Assembly: GCA_022432975.1 (NCBI GenBank)
Contig: CM039506.1
Coordinates: 16,876,121-16,940,120, forward strand
Length of the DNA stretch: 64,000 bases
Reading direction: 5' to 3'
Origin: Begonia masoniana
Taxonomy: Eukaryota; Streptophyta; Magnoliopsida; Cucurbitales; Begoniaceae
Shown here: piece after piece, positions 10,645 through 21,292 of the stretch
Layout of the letters: the number at the start of each line of letters is the position of its first letter
Position numbering within the stretch: position 1 is the stretch's first letter
Translations under genes and position numbers: made by a program
Notes under the pieces: generated by a model
The model's input: only the letters and a program-made list of their open reading frames with translations
Told to the model about the DNA's origin: nothing
Databases searched by the model: none

Positions 10645-11554
10645 TGTTGGGCTTCGACGTGCAAACACAGCTCTAAGCTCGAGGGAGAAGATCGTTAGCT
10701 TCCTTAATACACAAATCTAATAGATCCGAGAATACATAATGTAAACGAAATATAAATGTGCTCGGATTGAAACAAAAATGTTTCCGAGAATCGGCCAATA
10801 ACCGCTATTTGGAGCGTTTTGGCAAGAGTTTTCTTCCAAGGAAGAGAACTCGATTCAAGGAATCGGTTAGGCCACTTCTTACTGTTTTCCGATCTCAAAA
10901 GAAAGGAGAAGAAGATGGCAAATCCATTCTTACATGCTACCAAGCTTGAAGATCGGTTGTCGGGGGCGCAACCCCTCGGTAGTTGTCAACCGAGCTTACC
11001 TTGGAAGCTCCTTGCTCCAAGTTTCTTCTGTCGAGAGAAGACAAATCCGCGGATGCTCACAAAAATCAACTAAAAAAGTTACAATCACCAATGCTATGAA
11101 TTTATAGTCCTAATGGTGGGCTAGGGTTTTGAATGGGTCAAGCTTGGGCCCTGATTTGGGCGAGTCATGTCTTCAACGTCAAGTGGGCCAAACCATAAGT
11201 CAAACCACCAACTAAGCCTAACATTCATCTAATCCTAAAATGCCTAATCATGCATGCATATATAAAGATTAACAAAAAGGCCAACGTTTGCCAATAAGTT
11301 TTTAAATAAAAAAATTACAAACATCACAGCTCGGGAAGACAAATTCCCATGTGAGCATTGGGCCGCCTCTCTAGTCCTTCCACATGAGGAGGTAATTCGG
11401 TTGGTCAACGTCTCCAGGTTTAGTCTCCCACTTCAAGTCAGCCACGCTGTCCTCCAAGTCTTCACACGATCCATAACCTGCAAAAGAGACAAGTGTGTTA
11501 GTTAAGTTATTGATTCGGGCCTGAGATCGTGTAATGGGCCTATGGGGCACAACA
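10645..11554 (-). mobile_element. 5' LTR of the CRM-like element
   Basis: This is 910 bp, the same length as the left LTR, with only scattered substitutions between the two. It contains a second copy of the integrase-tail coding end (stop at about 11371), because that part of the polyprotein lies within the LTR. Confidence 0.92.
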
Positions 11555-11760
11555 GTCGATGTTGCCTTTGAAATACCAGCGGTGGATGTTGCCTTTGAAG
11601 TACCAATGGTGGATGTAAACTTTGTCGTTTTGCTAGCGGTAGAAGTAAACTTTGTCGTTTTGCTAGCAGTAGAAGTAAACTTAGGAAGACTCTACCAGCG
11701 GTAGATGTAAACTTTGTCGTTTTGCTAGCGGTAGAAGTCTTCTCTTCTACTTAAGTGGAT
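11555..11760. repeat. Minisatellite, right half
   Basis: This continues the array cut at 511. The units contain GCGGTGGATGTTGCC, then GTAAACTTTGTCGTTTTGCTA (split across units) with GCGGTAGAAG. Units drift towards the right and the array fades at about 11760. gtcga at 11555-11559 is the right copy of the target duplication. Confidence 0.7.
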
Positions 11761-12687
11761 ATGCAGTACTTTATCAGTTTCAGCCCTGTTTTGCTATCAA
11801 ACCCTGAACACTTAACCAGATTTGTTAGGCAACTAAAATACCATTTTCAAAGGGCATTTCCACGTAACAGCTAGAGAAATATATTATGAGGTTAATATTT
11901 ACTTTATTAATCAACTTATTAATCTCAAATGCATAATTCATTAATCTCATATATTTAACTTAATCAAATTACACTTCTTAAAACACATCATCAAAAACAT
12001 CGTTAGACTTAAACATTATTTAAGTCAACAAAATCAACCCTAACCAAGGCTTTTAATTTTATTTCCTTTCTTAAATCATCTCAATTTTAGTTTTTATTGA
12101 TTCTGAATAATTTAATTTTATCATTCTTCGCCACTTATCTATTTTCAATATTTCTATTTTCATTTTTATAGAATTTTATAGTAAAAATTACTTCGATTAA
12201 GAATATCCTTGTGGGATTGACTTTTACTTACTTTATTACTTCGTTAGCGACACGTGCACTTGCGTTAGGGTGTAGAAAATTACTAATAGGCAACAACAGC
12301 GACTTCGGCGAGAGGCAATAGCAGCGACTTTGGCGAGATGTAACAACAGCGACTTCGACCGTTTGGCAAGACACAGCGAGGGTGAGGGCGAGGGCGAGAG
12401 ACGACGACTACGATTGTGGGAAGCGAGCACCGAATAGTGAAGGACGAAGGTGAGAGCATGACTGACTGCATGAGGCTTTGAAGTTTTTTTAGCCTAAAGG
12501 TAAACTTAAATGGTGCGGGTCGGTTTTACTCGGTTTTGTCATTAAAACTGAGAACCGAACCACAGATTTTGGTTTTGAAATAACAAAACCAAAATCTGTT
12601 AATTTTTCCCTAATAACCGACCAGAACTTGACCAAATAGCTCGGTTCTAGTCCGCTTCTCGGTTCTGGTCGGTTCTTGCTCACCCCT

Positions 12688-12756
12688 AGTCTTTACTTAT
12701 AGATAATTACTTATTACATTAGAGAACTAATATGAAATTGTACCTTTCCTTTTTGC
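12688..12756. repeat. Direct repeat copy 1 (about 69 bp)
   Basis: It starts AGTCTTTACTTATAGATAAT and is nearly identical to 12957-13025, 269 bp away. The repeat follows directly after the hAT-like end at about 12688. It may be a segmental duplication. Confidence 0.75.
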
Positions 12757-12956
12757 ATTTCTACGTGTTTTTCTAAAAATGTCAGCAAATGTACCACGAC
12801 TATATTTAGTTGTCTCATCTGCTTAGCTCAACTACAGGTTAATTGAGCTTGCTGATTCATGTCTCTACGCAACAACTTAATCTCTAATAATAATCACCGC
12901 CTTCCAACCTACTTTTCTCATTTTGTCTTTTTAATTCCAATAAATCTCTCAAACGA

Positions 12957-13025
12957 AGTCTTTACTTATAGATAATTACTTATTACATTAGGGAACTAAT
13001 ATGAAATTGTACCTTTCTTTTTTGT
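12957..13025. repeat. Direct repeat copy 2 (about 69 bp)
   Basis: This is the partner of 12688-12756, with one visible internal substitution (AGAGAACT/AGGGAACT) and a small change near the right end. The 200 bp between copies shows no coding signal. Confidence 0.75.
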
Positions 13026-13289
13026 TTTGTCCTTAAGATCCAAAGATCGATAATTGTCACAATCATTCACTCGTTGAAATTCTCAACTATATCGGCCTCA
13101 CTTCTTGGTGGAGTTGTACACAGATACTATTTCTATAATATTGTCCAATCCCTTAAATTTTTGTGAAATAATGGCATCTATGAAGCTCCTCAAGTGATAT
13201 GCTATAGGATACCATAGCTCGAAAATGGCCAGATTCATGTCCAATTTTTATTTCTAACTTTTTTGTTTATGTTATAGGAAGACAAGTTG

Positions 13290-13430
13290 GTGTCCTCATG
13301 AGACTAAAGCTCAACCATCAAGGTGATTTTGAGATTGACAACCCTCTGGAGTTGAGGACAAATCCTCAATCACCTGAAAAGAATGATATTGCACGGGATT
13401 CTATCAGGCGATCACAAACCAAGGTATGTG
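13290..13430 (+). pseudogene. Possible CRM/Reina-type integrase tail remnant
   Basis: The frame contains PLELRTNPQSPEKND and, shortly after, IRRSQTK. The integrase tail of the CRM-like element here has DLRSNLQSPGED followed by PITRSQAR, so the order and spacing match. No other polyprotein part is preserved upstream. The open frame runs on to 13633 without recognisable features. A chance similarity is possible. Confidence 0.38.
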
Positions 13431-13656
13431 AATTAACCAATCTCTCATCTAATTGGTTTGTGAATTTTGCAGGTAAAATCCTTTTGATAGCTCGGATTGC
13501 TCTTGGATCGGGATTGGCGCACGGACTAAAGGAAGAGACGCACACAGCCGAGAACATGGCATGCACGACTAGAAAGAAGAGGCATGCATGGGATGAAGGA
13601 ATGACGCGCTTGGCATGGAGGATAGTGGCATGAAGAAGGAATAACATCATGCATGG

Positions 13657-14106
13657 TGTCACGGTCCTACTTTCAAGGGGCGTAAACGAGATCGTGCGGC
13701 ACCCAATATCTCACTTGTACTGGGTCAGCCAACGACATCGAGTGCCCACTTCGTTAGAGCGAGCTTTGTGTCTAATGAGTAAGCAACAAGCGAGCGAGAT
13801 TAACCAAAAAGAGCATCATTGAGTATAAAGTATGCATAAAGAGTGTGTGTAAAAAGCCTTTTCATTGAATAGCAGCAAATAACAACGTTGGGTAGGGGGT
13901 CTACGTGTAGTCATGCCTCTCCCCCTAAAGAGCAATCCGGACCATCTCCACTACGGCAGTAGTATACATGCTATGGTGGCGAGGAGTCACTCTTGCCAAA
14001 AATAGAAAGAAAAGAGTACAATAGAGTTACTTAAAAAGGAAATAAATCTAGCTAACAGCAAGGGCGGCCATAGGAAACATGCCTTGGACAAGCCCGAACC
14101 TTGACA
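13657..14106 (-). mobile_element. 3' LTR, Galadriel-like element
   Basis: This is 450 bp, opening TGTCACGGTCCTAC in plus orientation. It lacks a 12-bp segment present in the other LTR (within the CAACGAGCGTGCCAACGA region). Confidence 0.92.
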
Positions 14107-14121
14107 TTCTCCCCTATTTGA
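14107..14121 (-). other. Polypurine tract, Galadriel-like element
   Basis: In element sense CAAATAGGGGAGAA directly precedes the TGTCA LTR start. Confidence 0.7.
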
Positions 14122-14137
14122 GTTGTTGACGTCCTCG

Positions 14138-15000
14138 TCAACTTTGCTTCTTCTTGAAGTCTTCGATCATCTTTGTTGCGTCTTCCAAGTCTTCCAGCTT
14201 CTCCCAAGATACCTCGTCGTCTCCAAGTCCCTTCCATCTAATCAGATACTCCTGGTACTATCGTCGACCTACTTTGACGTTCCGCTCGGCCAGCACTTCT
14301 TCAACTTCTTTCTTCTTTTTGTTGTTGACGGCGATATTTGGTCTGGTGATGTCGTTCCTCTCTTCATCTTCATCGTCTGCGTGATAAGGCTTCAGATTGT
14401 TGACATGGATGACAAGGTGAATTTTGAGCCATGTTGGAAGGTTAACTCTGTAGGAGGCTCTTCCGACTTTCTCCATGACTTCAATTGGACCCTCGTATTT
14501 TCTGACGAGTCACTGGTCCTTCTTTCCCCGAAAGCGAAGTTGTTCAGGTAACAACTTAACTAGTACAAAGTCTCCAGCCTTGAACTCCATTGGTCGCCGC
14601 TTCTTATCCGCCCACTTCTTCATATGTTTAGAGGCACGTTCTAGGTAGGTGCGAGCTATCTCCGTATTTTGCTTCCATTCTTTGGAGAAGTTGTAGGCTT
14701 TTGGAGTCTTCCCCAAATATGGCTGTTCCAGCGTGTGGGGCATGATGGGTTGTCTCCCGCAGACTATTTCGAACGGACTCATCCCCGTTGAAGAACTCTT
14801 TTGACAGTTAAAACAGAATTGTGCTACGTCGAGTAGACTGGGCCAATTCTTTTGATTTGTTTTGATGAAGTGGCGCAGATATTCCTCAAGTAAGCTATTG
14901 AAGCGTTCCGTCTGGCCATCTGTTTGAGGATGGTAACTAGAGGATATATTGAGACTTGATCTGAGCAAATGGAACAGTTCGACCCAAAAAGATCCAGTGA
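14138..15000 (-). pseudogene. Integrase core end, C-terminus and chromodomain
   Basis: After a stop in the DPRF-like context at about 15000 (fits CGA to TGA), the frame shows HPQTDGQTERFNSLLEEYLR, which holds the catalytic glutamate, then the GPY-region. A further stop lies after KKDQ (about 14509) and another before YQEYLIRWKGLG. The last part reads as a chromodomain (VEEVLAERNVKVGRR, then YQEYLIRWKGLGDDEVSW) and ends with a stop at 14138-14140. Chromodomains of this group bind methylated histone H3 in characterised relatives. Confidence 0.85.
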
Positions 15001-15001
15001 A

Positions 15002-15826
15002 TCACGGATCTCGATCACTGACAATGCTTTGAGGAATTCCCCACAATTTCACTATATGTTTGAAGAAGAGTTGGGCAGTCGTCTCTGCGGGGCAGTGCTT
15101 CGGGGCCGATATGAATGTTGCATACTTGGAGAACCTGTCGATGATCACCAGTATCACTTCAAAGTCGTTGACCGACGGCAAGTTGGTGATGAAATCCAAG
15201 GAAACACTCTCCCAAGGTACTTTCGGTACAGGCAGTGGTTCTAATAGGCCAGCAATCTTGTTTCTTTCGACTTCATCTTGTTGGCAAACAAGACAAGTTT
15301 TAGTGTACTGCATAACGTCAACCTTCATTTGCGGCCAGTAATATCCCTTTTTCAAGAGAGCATAGATTCGCTGCCACCCAGCATGACCGGCCCACAACGT
15401 ATCATGGCATTCTCGCAGAAGAGTACGCCGCAAATTATCGTTTCGAGGCACATACAAACGATTTCCCTTGGTGAAGAGTAAGTCATCTTCAATCCAGAAT
15501 TGTCGAGTCTTCCTTTCTTTCACAAGCTGCATTACTGCTCGGGTTGCGGGGTCGTCTTGTAAACTGTCTCGGATGCGATCTTTCAACGATCCATTAACTT
15601 TACTCGCTTGAAGTTGAGACAGATAACAAAGGCTAGTGCACTCTGCCTTCTGACTCAGGGCATCAGCCACTCTATTGCTCTGGCCTGTCTTGTGTTCGAA
15701 GTTAAAATCAAACTCTGAAATCAACTCGTGCCAACGTGCTTGCTTGGCTGAGAGTTTTGGATGTTCAAAGAAGTGACAGATTGAACTGTTATCTGTTTTC
15801 ACGACGAACTTCGACCCAAGTAGATA
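15002..15826 (-). pseudogene. RNase H end and integrase N-terminus/core
   Basis: This starts after an in-frame stop at about 15826. It shows RNase H residues (KTDNSSICHF; SNRVADALSQ), the zinc-binding region (H...YYWPQMKVDV, C-x2-C in CLVCQQDE), then the core motifs SLDFITNLP and IVSDRDP carrying the first two catalytic aspartates. It ends at the stop shared with the next segment. Confidence 0.87.
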
Positions 15827-17397
15827 CTATCTCCACATGCGCAGACAATGTACTACGGCCAACATTTCTTTCTCAGAAGCCATGTATTTCCTCTCTGCTT
15901 CCTTTAACTTACGACTTTCGAAGGCAACAGGATGCCCATTCTGCATAAGGACTCCTCCTAAAGCAAAATCTGAGGCATCGGTTTCCACTTCAAATGGCTG
16001 AGTGACATCTGCTAGCGCAAGTACGGGCTCTTGTATCATGGCTTCTTTCAAGTCAGCAAAAGATTTTTGACATTCAGAGTTGCACTCCCAAGGCACTCCT
16101 TTCTTTAAGAGTTCTGTTAGGGGTGCAGCTCTCTTCGAAAACCCTTCCACAAAGCGTCTGTAATAATTGGCCAGCCCGAGGAAGGAACGCAATTCGGTGA
16201 CAGATGTCGGGATCTTCCAGCTTTTGACAGCACTTATCTTACCCGGGTCCATGCGAAGACGACCTTGTTCAACAATATGGCCGAGGAATTCGATGCTCTC
16301 CTGAGCAAAAGAGCATTTTTCTTTCTTCACATATAGTTGGTTTTCTCTTAGCTTCTCGAAAACCAAACGGAGATGCGCCTTGTGCTCTTCTAGCATCTCG
16401 TTGTATACCACGATGTCATCAAGGTACACCACCACAAACTTGTCAAGGAATTCATGAAATACTCGATTCATGAGGGTATAGAATGTTGCAGGAGCATTTG
16501 TGAGTCTGAAGGACATCACCAAGAACTCAAAGGCTCTATACCTTGTTACACACGTCGTCTTGGGTTCATCTCCTTTAGCAATCCTCACTTGATAATAACC
16601 TGATCGCAAATCAAGCTTGATGAAGTACTTGGCTTTATACAATTGATCAAAAAGGTTAGTGATAAGCGGAATGGGATACTTGTTGCGCACTGTGACTTTG
16701 TTGAGTGCCCGATAATCTATGCACATTCGTAGACTTCCATCTTTTTTCTTTTGAAACAACATTGGTGCTCCAAAAGGAGCTTTAGCGGGTCTGATGAATC
16801 CGGCCTCAAGTAGCTCATCTAATTGTTTTCTTAGTTCCGCTAGTTCTGGTGGAGCAATTCTATACGGGGCTTTTGCAGGAGGTTTAGATCCGGGATTCAG
16901 TTCAATTTGATGGTCGATGTCCCTTCTTGGGGGTAGCGTCTTGGGTAAACACTCAGGCATGGTACTCATGAACTCCTCTAGGACTTTTGAGATTTCAGGA
17001 TGTATTACTTCCTCCTTTTTTGTGCTTACCTCTAATGGAACGACCATGTAAGTTGGATCATCATGTTTCAGCCCTTTCTTGAATTGCATAGCAGAGAGCA
17101 TCTTCATGTTGGTGACATTTGGTTGTTTAAGAATTGCAGGAACAACGGTTGGGTTGTTACTGGTGATTATTAAACATTTCGCTGAGGGCATTAGGATGAC
17201 TTTATGTTCCATCAGGAACTCCATCCCCAAGATAGTTTCAAAATCATCCATCTGTGCTACGACAAAGTCAATGAGTCCTGTCCATGAGCTGAGTTTTAAC
17301 TGGGCTCTTCTTATAATCCCGAGTACTGGCGTCGCTTTGCCATTCAGTGTTTTCATCCTGCCATTATTCTTTTCTAGTTTCAAACCAAGCCGGCGAG
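15827..17397 (-). pseudogene. Protease end, reverse transcriptase and RNase H start
   Basis: This is the longest open part of the element. It shows the flap region of protease ([11 protein letters not shown]) and reverse transcriptase with [30 protein letters not shown] and [11 protein letters not shown] (catalytic YLDD at about 16405). RNase H follows, with [18 protein letters not shown]. The protease active site DSGATHNF lies just upstream (about 17420), beyond an in-frame stop at 17398-17400. Confidence 0.88.
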
Positions 17398-17400
17398 CTT

Positions 17401-18846
17401 ACTTCTCTGTAATGAAGTTATGGGTAGCTCCCGAGTCTATCATCGTACTTTTAGTAGGTCTATCATTGATGAATGACTCCACATACATGAGAACTTTGTC
17501 TGGGATCTTCCTCAATTCTTCCATTTGTTGTTGTACAGCCGCTAAGAAAGTCATAGTCCCAACTTCAGCAAGCTCAGTGGCTTCTTCTTCAACCACTTCC
17601 TTAACTGAGTTGTCATCTCGAATCGAAGCTTGTAAGGCAGTTAAGGCCGTTCTATGCGGACACTCGACTACTCGATGAGGTCCCTTGCATAGAAAACAGG
17701 ACATAGGCCTATTTGTTTGCCGTTGGTTGTTAGCATTTCTGGGTGCTTCGTACCCTTCTCTTGGGATAAATGGCTTCCTTTCAACAGTTCCAGTGTTCAG
17801 TTTCTGGGGCTTGGTCGAGTTTGAGCTACTGGGAGCATTCTTCTTTGCCCCAGGGTTCTCGATATTGTAATCAAACAGTCGCTCTGCAGCTGCAAGTGCA
17901 CTTGAAAGGCTTTGCACTCTTTGTCCATACAATTTTGTTCTGGCCCATTATTTAATACCTTCGATGAAAGTGAAGATCTTGTCTTTTTCTGACATATCTC
18001 TAATATTAAGCATGAGACCCGAAAATTGTTTGACATATTCACGAATACTGGCAGTTTGCTTTAGGTCTCGAAGAAGTCTACGAGCGTTGAACTCAACATT
18101 TTCTGGAAAGAATTGATCCTTCAATTGTCTTTTTATTTCTTCCCATGTATCAATCGTACATTCGCCAACACTGATTTCATGATATTTGGATCTCCACCAA
18201 AGTTTTGCATCACCAGTAAGATGCATTGTGGCCAAGGTCACTTTCGAATCATCATCCGTTTTAGTGGCCTTGAAGTACTGTTCCATGTCGAAGAAGAAAT
18301 TCTCTATTTCTTTAGCATCCCGTGCTCCCCCAAAGGGCTTTGGCTCAGGGATTTTTACTCGACTGAATTCAGCAGTAGTAGTAACCTGGGTTTGGCTTCC
18401 CATGGCTCTCATAGTCAGATTCAGCTTAATGTTGATCTCGGCAATCTCGGCCCTGAGAGAATCAAACATTGTTCTGAAGTCCATGGTCACTTGAGACACA
18501 GTTTCTGACAACCGAGTATGAGCTAGCTCGACTTCATCGACACGCTCCAGGACCCCGATTATTGCACCTGTGGAACTTTCTCCTGTGTCAACTCCCTTTC
18601 TCTTTTCTTGTCGGGATTCGAGAGTTTCCACCAGATCCAACAGATTTGGGATCGGTATGGCGTCTATTCGGTTGTGAAAGCCGCTATCTCAGCAGGAAAT
18701 TAAGACATTTCCTTCATCCGTTCTTCTAAGAATCAAATGTTATCCGGTATGTCTTGCAAATACCGTATTTCTTCTTCCAACCCAACGAGGCGCTCGAGTT
18801 GATCCGATGGTGCACTAGGCCTTTCCATCATACTCTTCTTCGGCAT
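17401..18846 (-). pseudogene. Gag and protease start, Galadriel-like element
   Basis: The probable start is the ATG at 18844-18846 (MPKKSMMER). Three stops lie in the first 190 nt, and another at about 17946 follows FIEGIK. Capsid motifs are ENFFFDMEQYFKA, AKLWWRSKY and IREYVKQFSGLML. A C-x2-C-x4-H-x4-C-like knuckle (CFLCKGPHRVVECPH) has altered spacing. The protease motif MIDSGATHNF is near 17420. Confidence 0.85.
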
Positions 18847-18872
18847 AATTTCTCACGATTTTAAGCCAACTA

Positions 18873-18884
18873 GGCTCTGATACC
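18873..18884 (-). other. Primer-binding site, Galadriel-like element
   Basis: It reads TGGTATCAGAGC in element sense, three bases inside the 5' LTR, a perfect tRNA-iMet match. Confidence 0.88.
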
Positions 18885-18887
18885 AAC

Positions 18888-19349
18888 TGTCACGGTCCTA
18901 CTTTCAAGGGGCGTAAACGAGACCGTGCGGCACCCAATATCTCACTTGTACTGGGTCAGTCAACGAGCGTGCCAACGACACCGAGTGCCCACTTCGTTAG
19001 AGCGAGCTTTGTGTCTAATGAGTAAGCAACGAGCGAGCGAGATTAACCGAAAAGAGCATCATTGAGTATAAAGTATGCATAAAGAGTGTGTGTAAAAAGC
19101 CTTTTCATTGAATAGCAGCAAATTACAACGTTGGGTAGGGGGTCTACGTGCAGTCATGCCTCTCCCCCTAAAGAGCAATCCGGACCATCTCCACTACGGC
19201 AGTAGTATACATGCTATGGTGGTAAGGAGTCACTCTTGCCAAAAATAGAAAGAAAAGAGTACAATAGAGTTACTTAAAAAGGAAATAAATCTATCTAACA
19301 GCAAGGGCGGCTATAGGCAACATGCCTTGGACAAGCCCGGACCTTGACA
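18888..19349 (-). mobile_element. 5' LTR, Galadriel-like element
   Basis: This is 462 bp and nearly identical to the 3' LTR apart from a 12-bp length difference and a few substitutions. Confidence 0.92.
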
Positions 19350-19354
19350 CATGG

Positions 19355-20096
19355 CGCGCACAACTGAAGCATGAGCGCACAGGAAGGCAAGGCGAACAAC
19401 AACTTGCGCGCATCAGAACAGAATCTTGCGCACACGCAAACATCAGGCATCAGTAGACACGCGCGCAAGAGTAACCATGGCACGCACAGCAACAGCATGC
19501 ACGCGAGCAAAGCATCATCAGGCGCGAGCAGGCAAGGTCTTATCAGCAGTAGCACACGCGTGCTAGAAGAACCAAGCAGTAGCAGGCGTGCGCGAGCAGC
19601 AGGCAACAACAGGCGCACGTGAACAACAGGAAACAATGAATGGAACGCGCACCTGGGCACGCACGGAATCAGTGACGAAGATGGTGCACGCCAGCAACGA
19701 CAGCACACCCGACTCTCCAACGACTATTTTCTTCACCAACAACTCTTTTTATTTTTCCTTTTCTGGATTGTTCAGCATCGTTGTTCCGTCTTATTTAAAC
19801 ACTTTCTGAAGCATTTGTAATCATCTTTGATCAATTGAAAATAAGAAAAGTTTATCTTCGGAGCATAGTGTTCCTCCTCGTGTCATCGATGCGTCCGAGA
19901 GCCTCAGTGCATAGCACCAAGTGGTTCCTTCATTTCTCACCAAATTTCTGGGTTGCTTGGTGGATCTTATTGGCCACTCTTCTCTCCAGATCTCATGGAA
20001 GGTTGGAAAGTAGTAGAAGGGTGGAGACCTTGGTCACTTGCTGGAGATTCTTTGCTCGCGGAGTTATCTTTCTAGAGAGGCGCTGTGGACGCTGAG
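19355..20096 (+). other. Remnant, possibly an old LTR, cut by element T
   Basis: A GC-richer stretch with many GCGCGCA/GCACGCA motifs (19355-19620) continues the CGC/GCATG-rich sequence left of 13657. It is followed by TTATTTAAACACTTTC and pyrimidine-rich sequence resembling the promoter/leader half of an LTR. Its right part resumes at 42716 after element T. With the integrase-tail-like remnant at 13290 this could be the 3' LTR of an older element, but no terminus was found. Confidence 0.35.
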
Positions 20097-20471
20097 TGTA
20101 ACACCCAGTATTTTTGCCCTTGTAATTATTTCCCCGGATTATTTAGCGGGATGAATTTATATATAAAATTTGATGTATGTTTTAATGAATTGTCGGTGAG
20201 TTTAATGGAAAAACTAGATGAAGAATTTATTTAACAAATTTAGTTAAGAACCAATGGAAGGGTAAATGGGAAGGAATTAAGGTTGGTGGGAAGGAATTAA
20301 TGAGCTATTGACACCTGCCAACTTGTTGAAGAAGCCATACTCTTTTCTCTCCCCTCCTACGTGAAACCCTCATTTCTCTTCTCTGTTTCTTGTTTTCCTC
20401 TCTGTCTTCTCTCTTTCTGGCGATTTCAACCTTTCCAAAAGACTTCCATTCTCCTGTCTTCTCTAGTAAAG

Positions 20472-21292
20472 GTAATCATCTGCTAAGTTAGCAAGTTTGG
20501 AAAAGTGAAAATGTGAGTTTTGTGGAAGTTTAAAGTTTCGATATTTTGTGAAAAACTCACTGTTTTTGGATGAAAACACGTTAGTTTGTTTTCTAAGAGT
20601 TTGAAAGGAGTTGCTGCTGATCCTACCAAGTTATTAGTTAGCATTTGCAGCTTGTTTATTTTCCTTACGTGCATGTACAGGTTCGTGCATTACCGAGATG
20701 ATCAAGAACATCAACTCTGCAGCAACCAGGTAAGTTCATATCCGTAGGTTGGCCCTTAAGGCCCTACATCTCGGAGGTACTAGGTTTTCTGTTCTGTCGG
20801 GTTGTTTTGGGTAGAAAGATTATAGTTATTTTCTGAGTTGTCTATATTCTGTTTCACCGTATGTTCTGTTATTTCTGTCATCTGCTCTATGCCTGTTTAA
20901 GTTCAAGCACTGTTCATGCATACACGTTTTCTATGAAAGACATGCAAATGTTTTCTGTACACTGTTTGAAATTAAATAAGATAAAATCTGACTGAAATGT
21001 ACCGGTTAAGTGCGGGACGGGGACTGGCCTACTGTTTCTATTCTGAATCTATTCTGAAAATCTGTTGTGCCTGTCGTGCACTGCCTGTTCCCCTATAAGC
21101 CCCACTTATACCCCTCTGCCACTGAAACGTAATGTTCTGTACTGTCACTGTATTTCTGAAAACCGCATGCATAGCATTTTGCATCGCTGCATATCTATTA
21201 TGTTCTTACTGAGCTTTAGGCTCATAGATGAACTCTCTGATGTAGGTACTGAACCCGAAAATGAGGACTTTGTGCCTCAGTCTGATGAATAG
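20472..21292 (+). promoter_or_regulatory. Putative two-intron leader of LTR T with acidic tail
   Basis: The order is: donor TAAAG|GTAATC (20471/20472), acceptor ATGTACAG|GTTCGTG (20680/20681), and a 49-nt exon. Then come donor ACCAG|GTAAGTTC (20729/20730), GGCCCTTAAGGCCCTACAT (20751-20769), acceptor GATGTAG|GTACTG (21245/21246), and an acidic tail TEPENEDFVPQSDE with stop at 21290-21292. The middle exon has a TGA in the phase that would join the tail, where the 3' LTR copy has CGA. The 3' LTR copy in turn has lost the second donor (GT to TT at 38721). No in-phase start codon is seen. Splicing is inferred. Confidence 0.5.

Larger units (their letters stand above)
512..11554 (-). mobile_element. 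CRM-like Ty3/Gypsy chromovirus, with nested insertions
   Basis: The element has two 910-bp LTRs (512-1421 and 10645-11554) with TGTTG...CAACA ends. It also has a tRNA-iMet-type primer-binding site at 10631-10642, a polypurine tract at 1422-1436, and a single gag-pol polyprotein frame read on the minus strand. The nucleocapsid knuckle, reverse transcriptase and integrase tail (PITRSQAR-like motif) resemble the CRM/centromeric-retrotransposon group of chromoviruses. The flanks gtaga/gtcga are a target duplication with one mismatch. A 3864-bp LTR insertion (5449-9312) splits gag. Nonsense mutations, a frameshift and an integrase deletion make it non-autonomous. CRM assignment is family knowledge plus motif reading and was not tested by phylogeny. 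Confidence 0.88.
11761..13289. other. A/T-rich intergenic DNA with short repeats
   Basis: No gene is recognised. Visible features are short imperfect repeats of CAACAGCGACTTCGGCGAG type (about 12293-12365) and a stretch rich in CGGTT/AACCG pairs that ends GCTCACCCCTA (about 12505-12690). The latter end resembles the TAGGGGTGAGC terminus of hAT-type miniature elements. Its left terminus and an 8-bp duplication could not be set, so it is not called as an element. A direct repeat pair is listed separately. Confidence 0.4.
13657..19349 (-). mobile_element. Galadriel-like Ty3/Gypsy chromovirus, 5.7 kb
   Basis: This is a complete but mutated element. It has LTRs at 13657-14106 and 18888-19349 (TGTCA...TGACA ends), an exact target duplication catgg (13652-13656 and 19350-19354), a primer-binding site at 18873-18884, and a polypurine tract at 14107-14121. 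It has gag, protease, reverse transcriptase, RNase H, integrase and a chromodomain on the minus strand. Short LTRs and the gag/RT wording fit the Galadriel lineage of chromoviruses. The lineage name is less certain than 'chromovirus', which rests on the chromodomain. In-frame stops in every domain make it inactive. Confidence 0.9.

Noticed and set aside
12505..12690. hAT-type miniature transposon
   Set aside because: Only one end (CACCCCTA) looks right. No matching inverted end or 8-bp target duplication could be identified, so it is mentioned only as a possibility.
19371..19720. Frames on both strands in the GCGCGCA-rich block
   Set aside because: Composition-driven openness in a repetitive GC-rich stretch, without domains or a start context.
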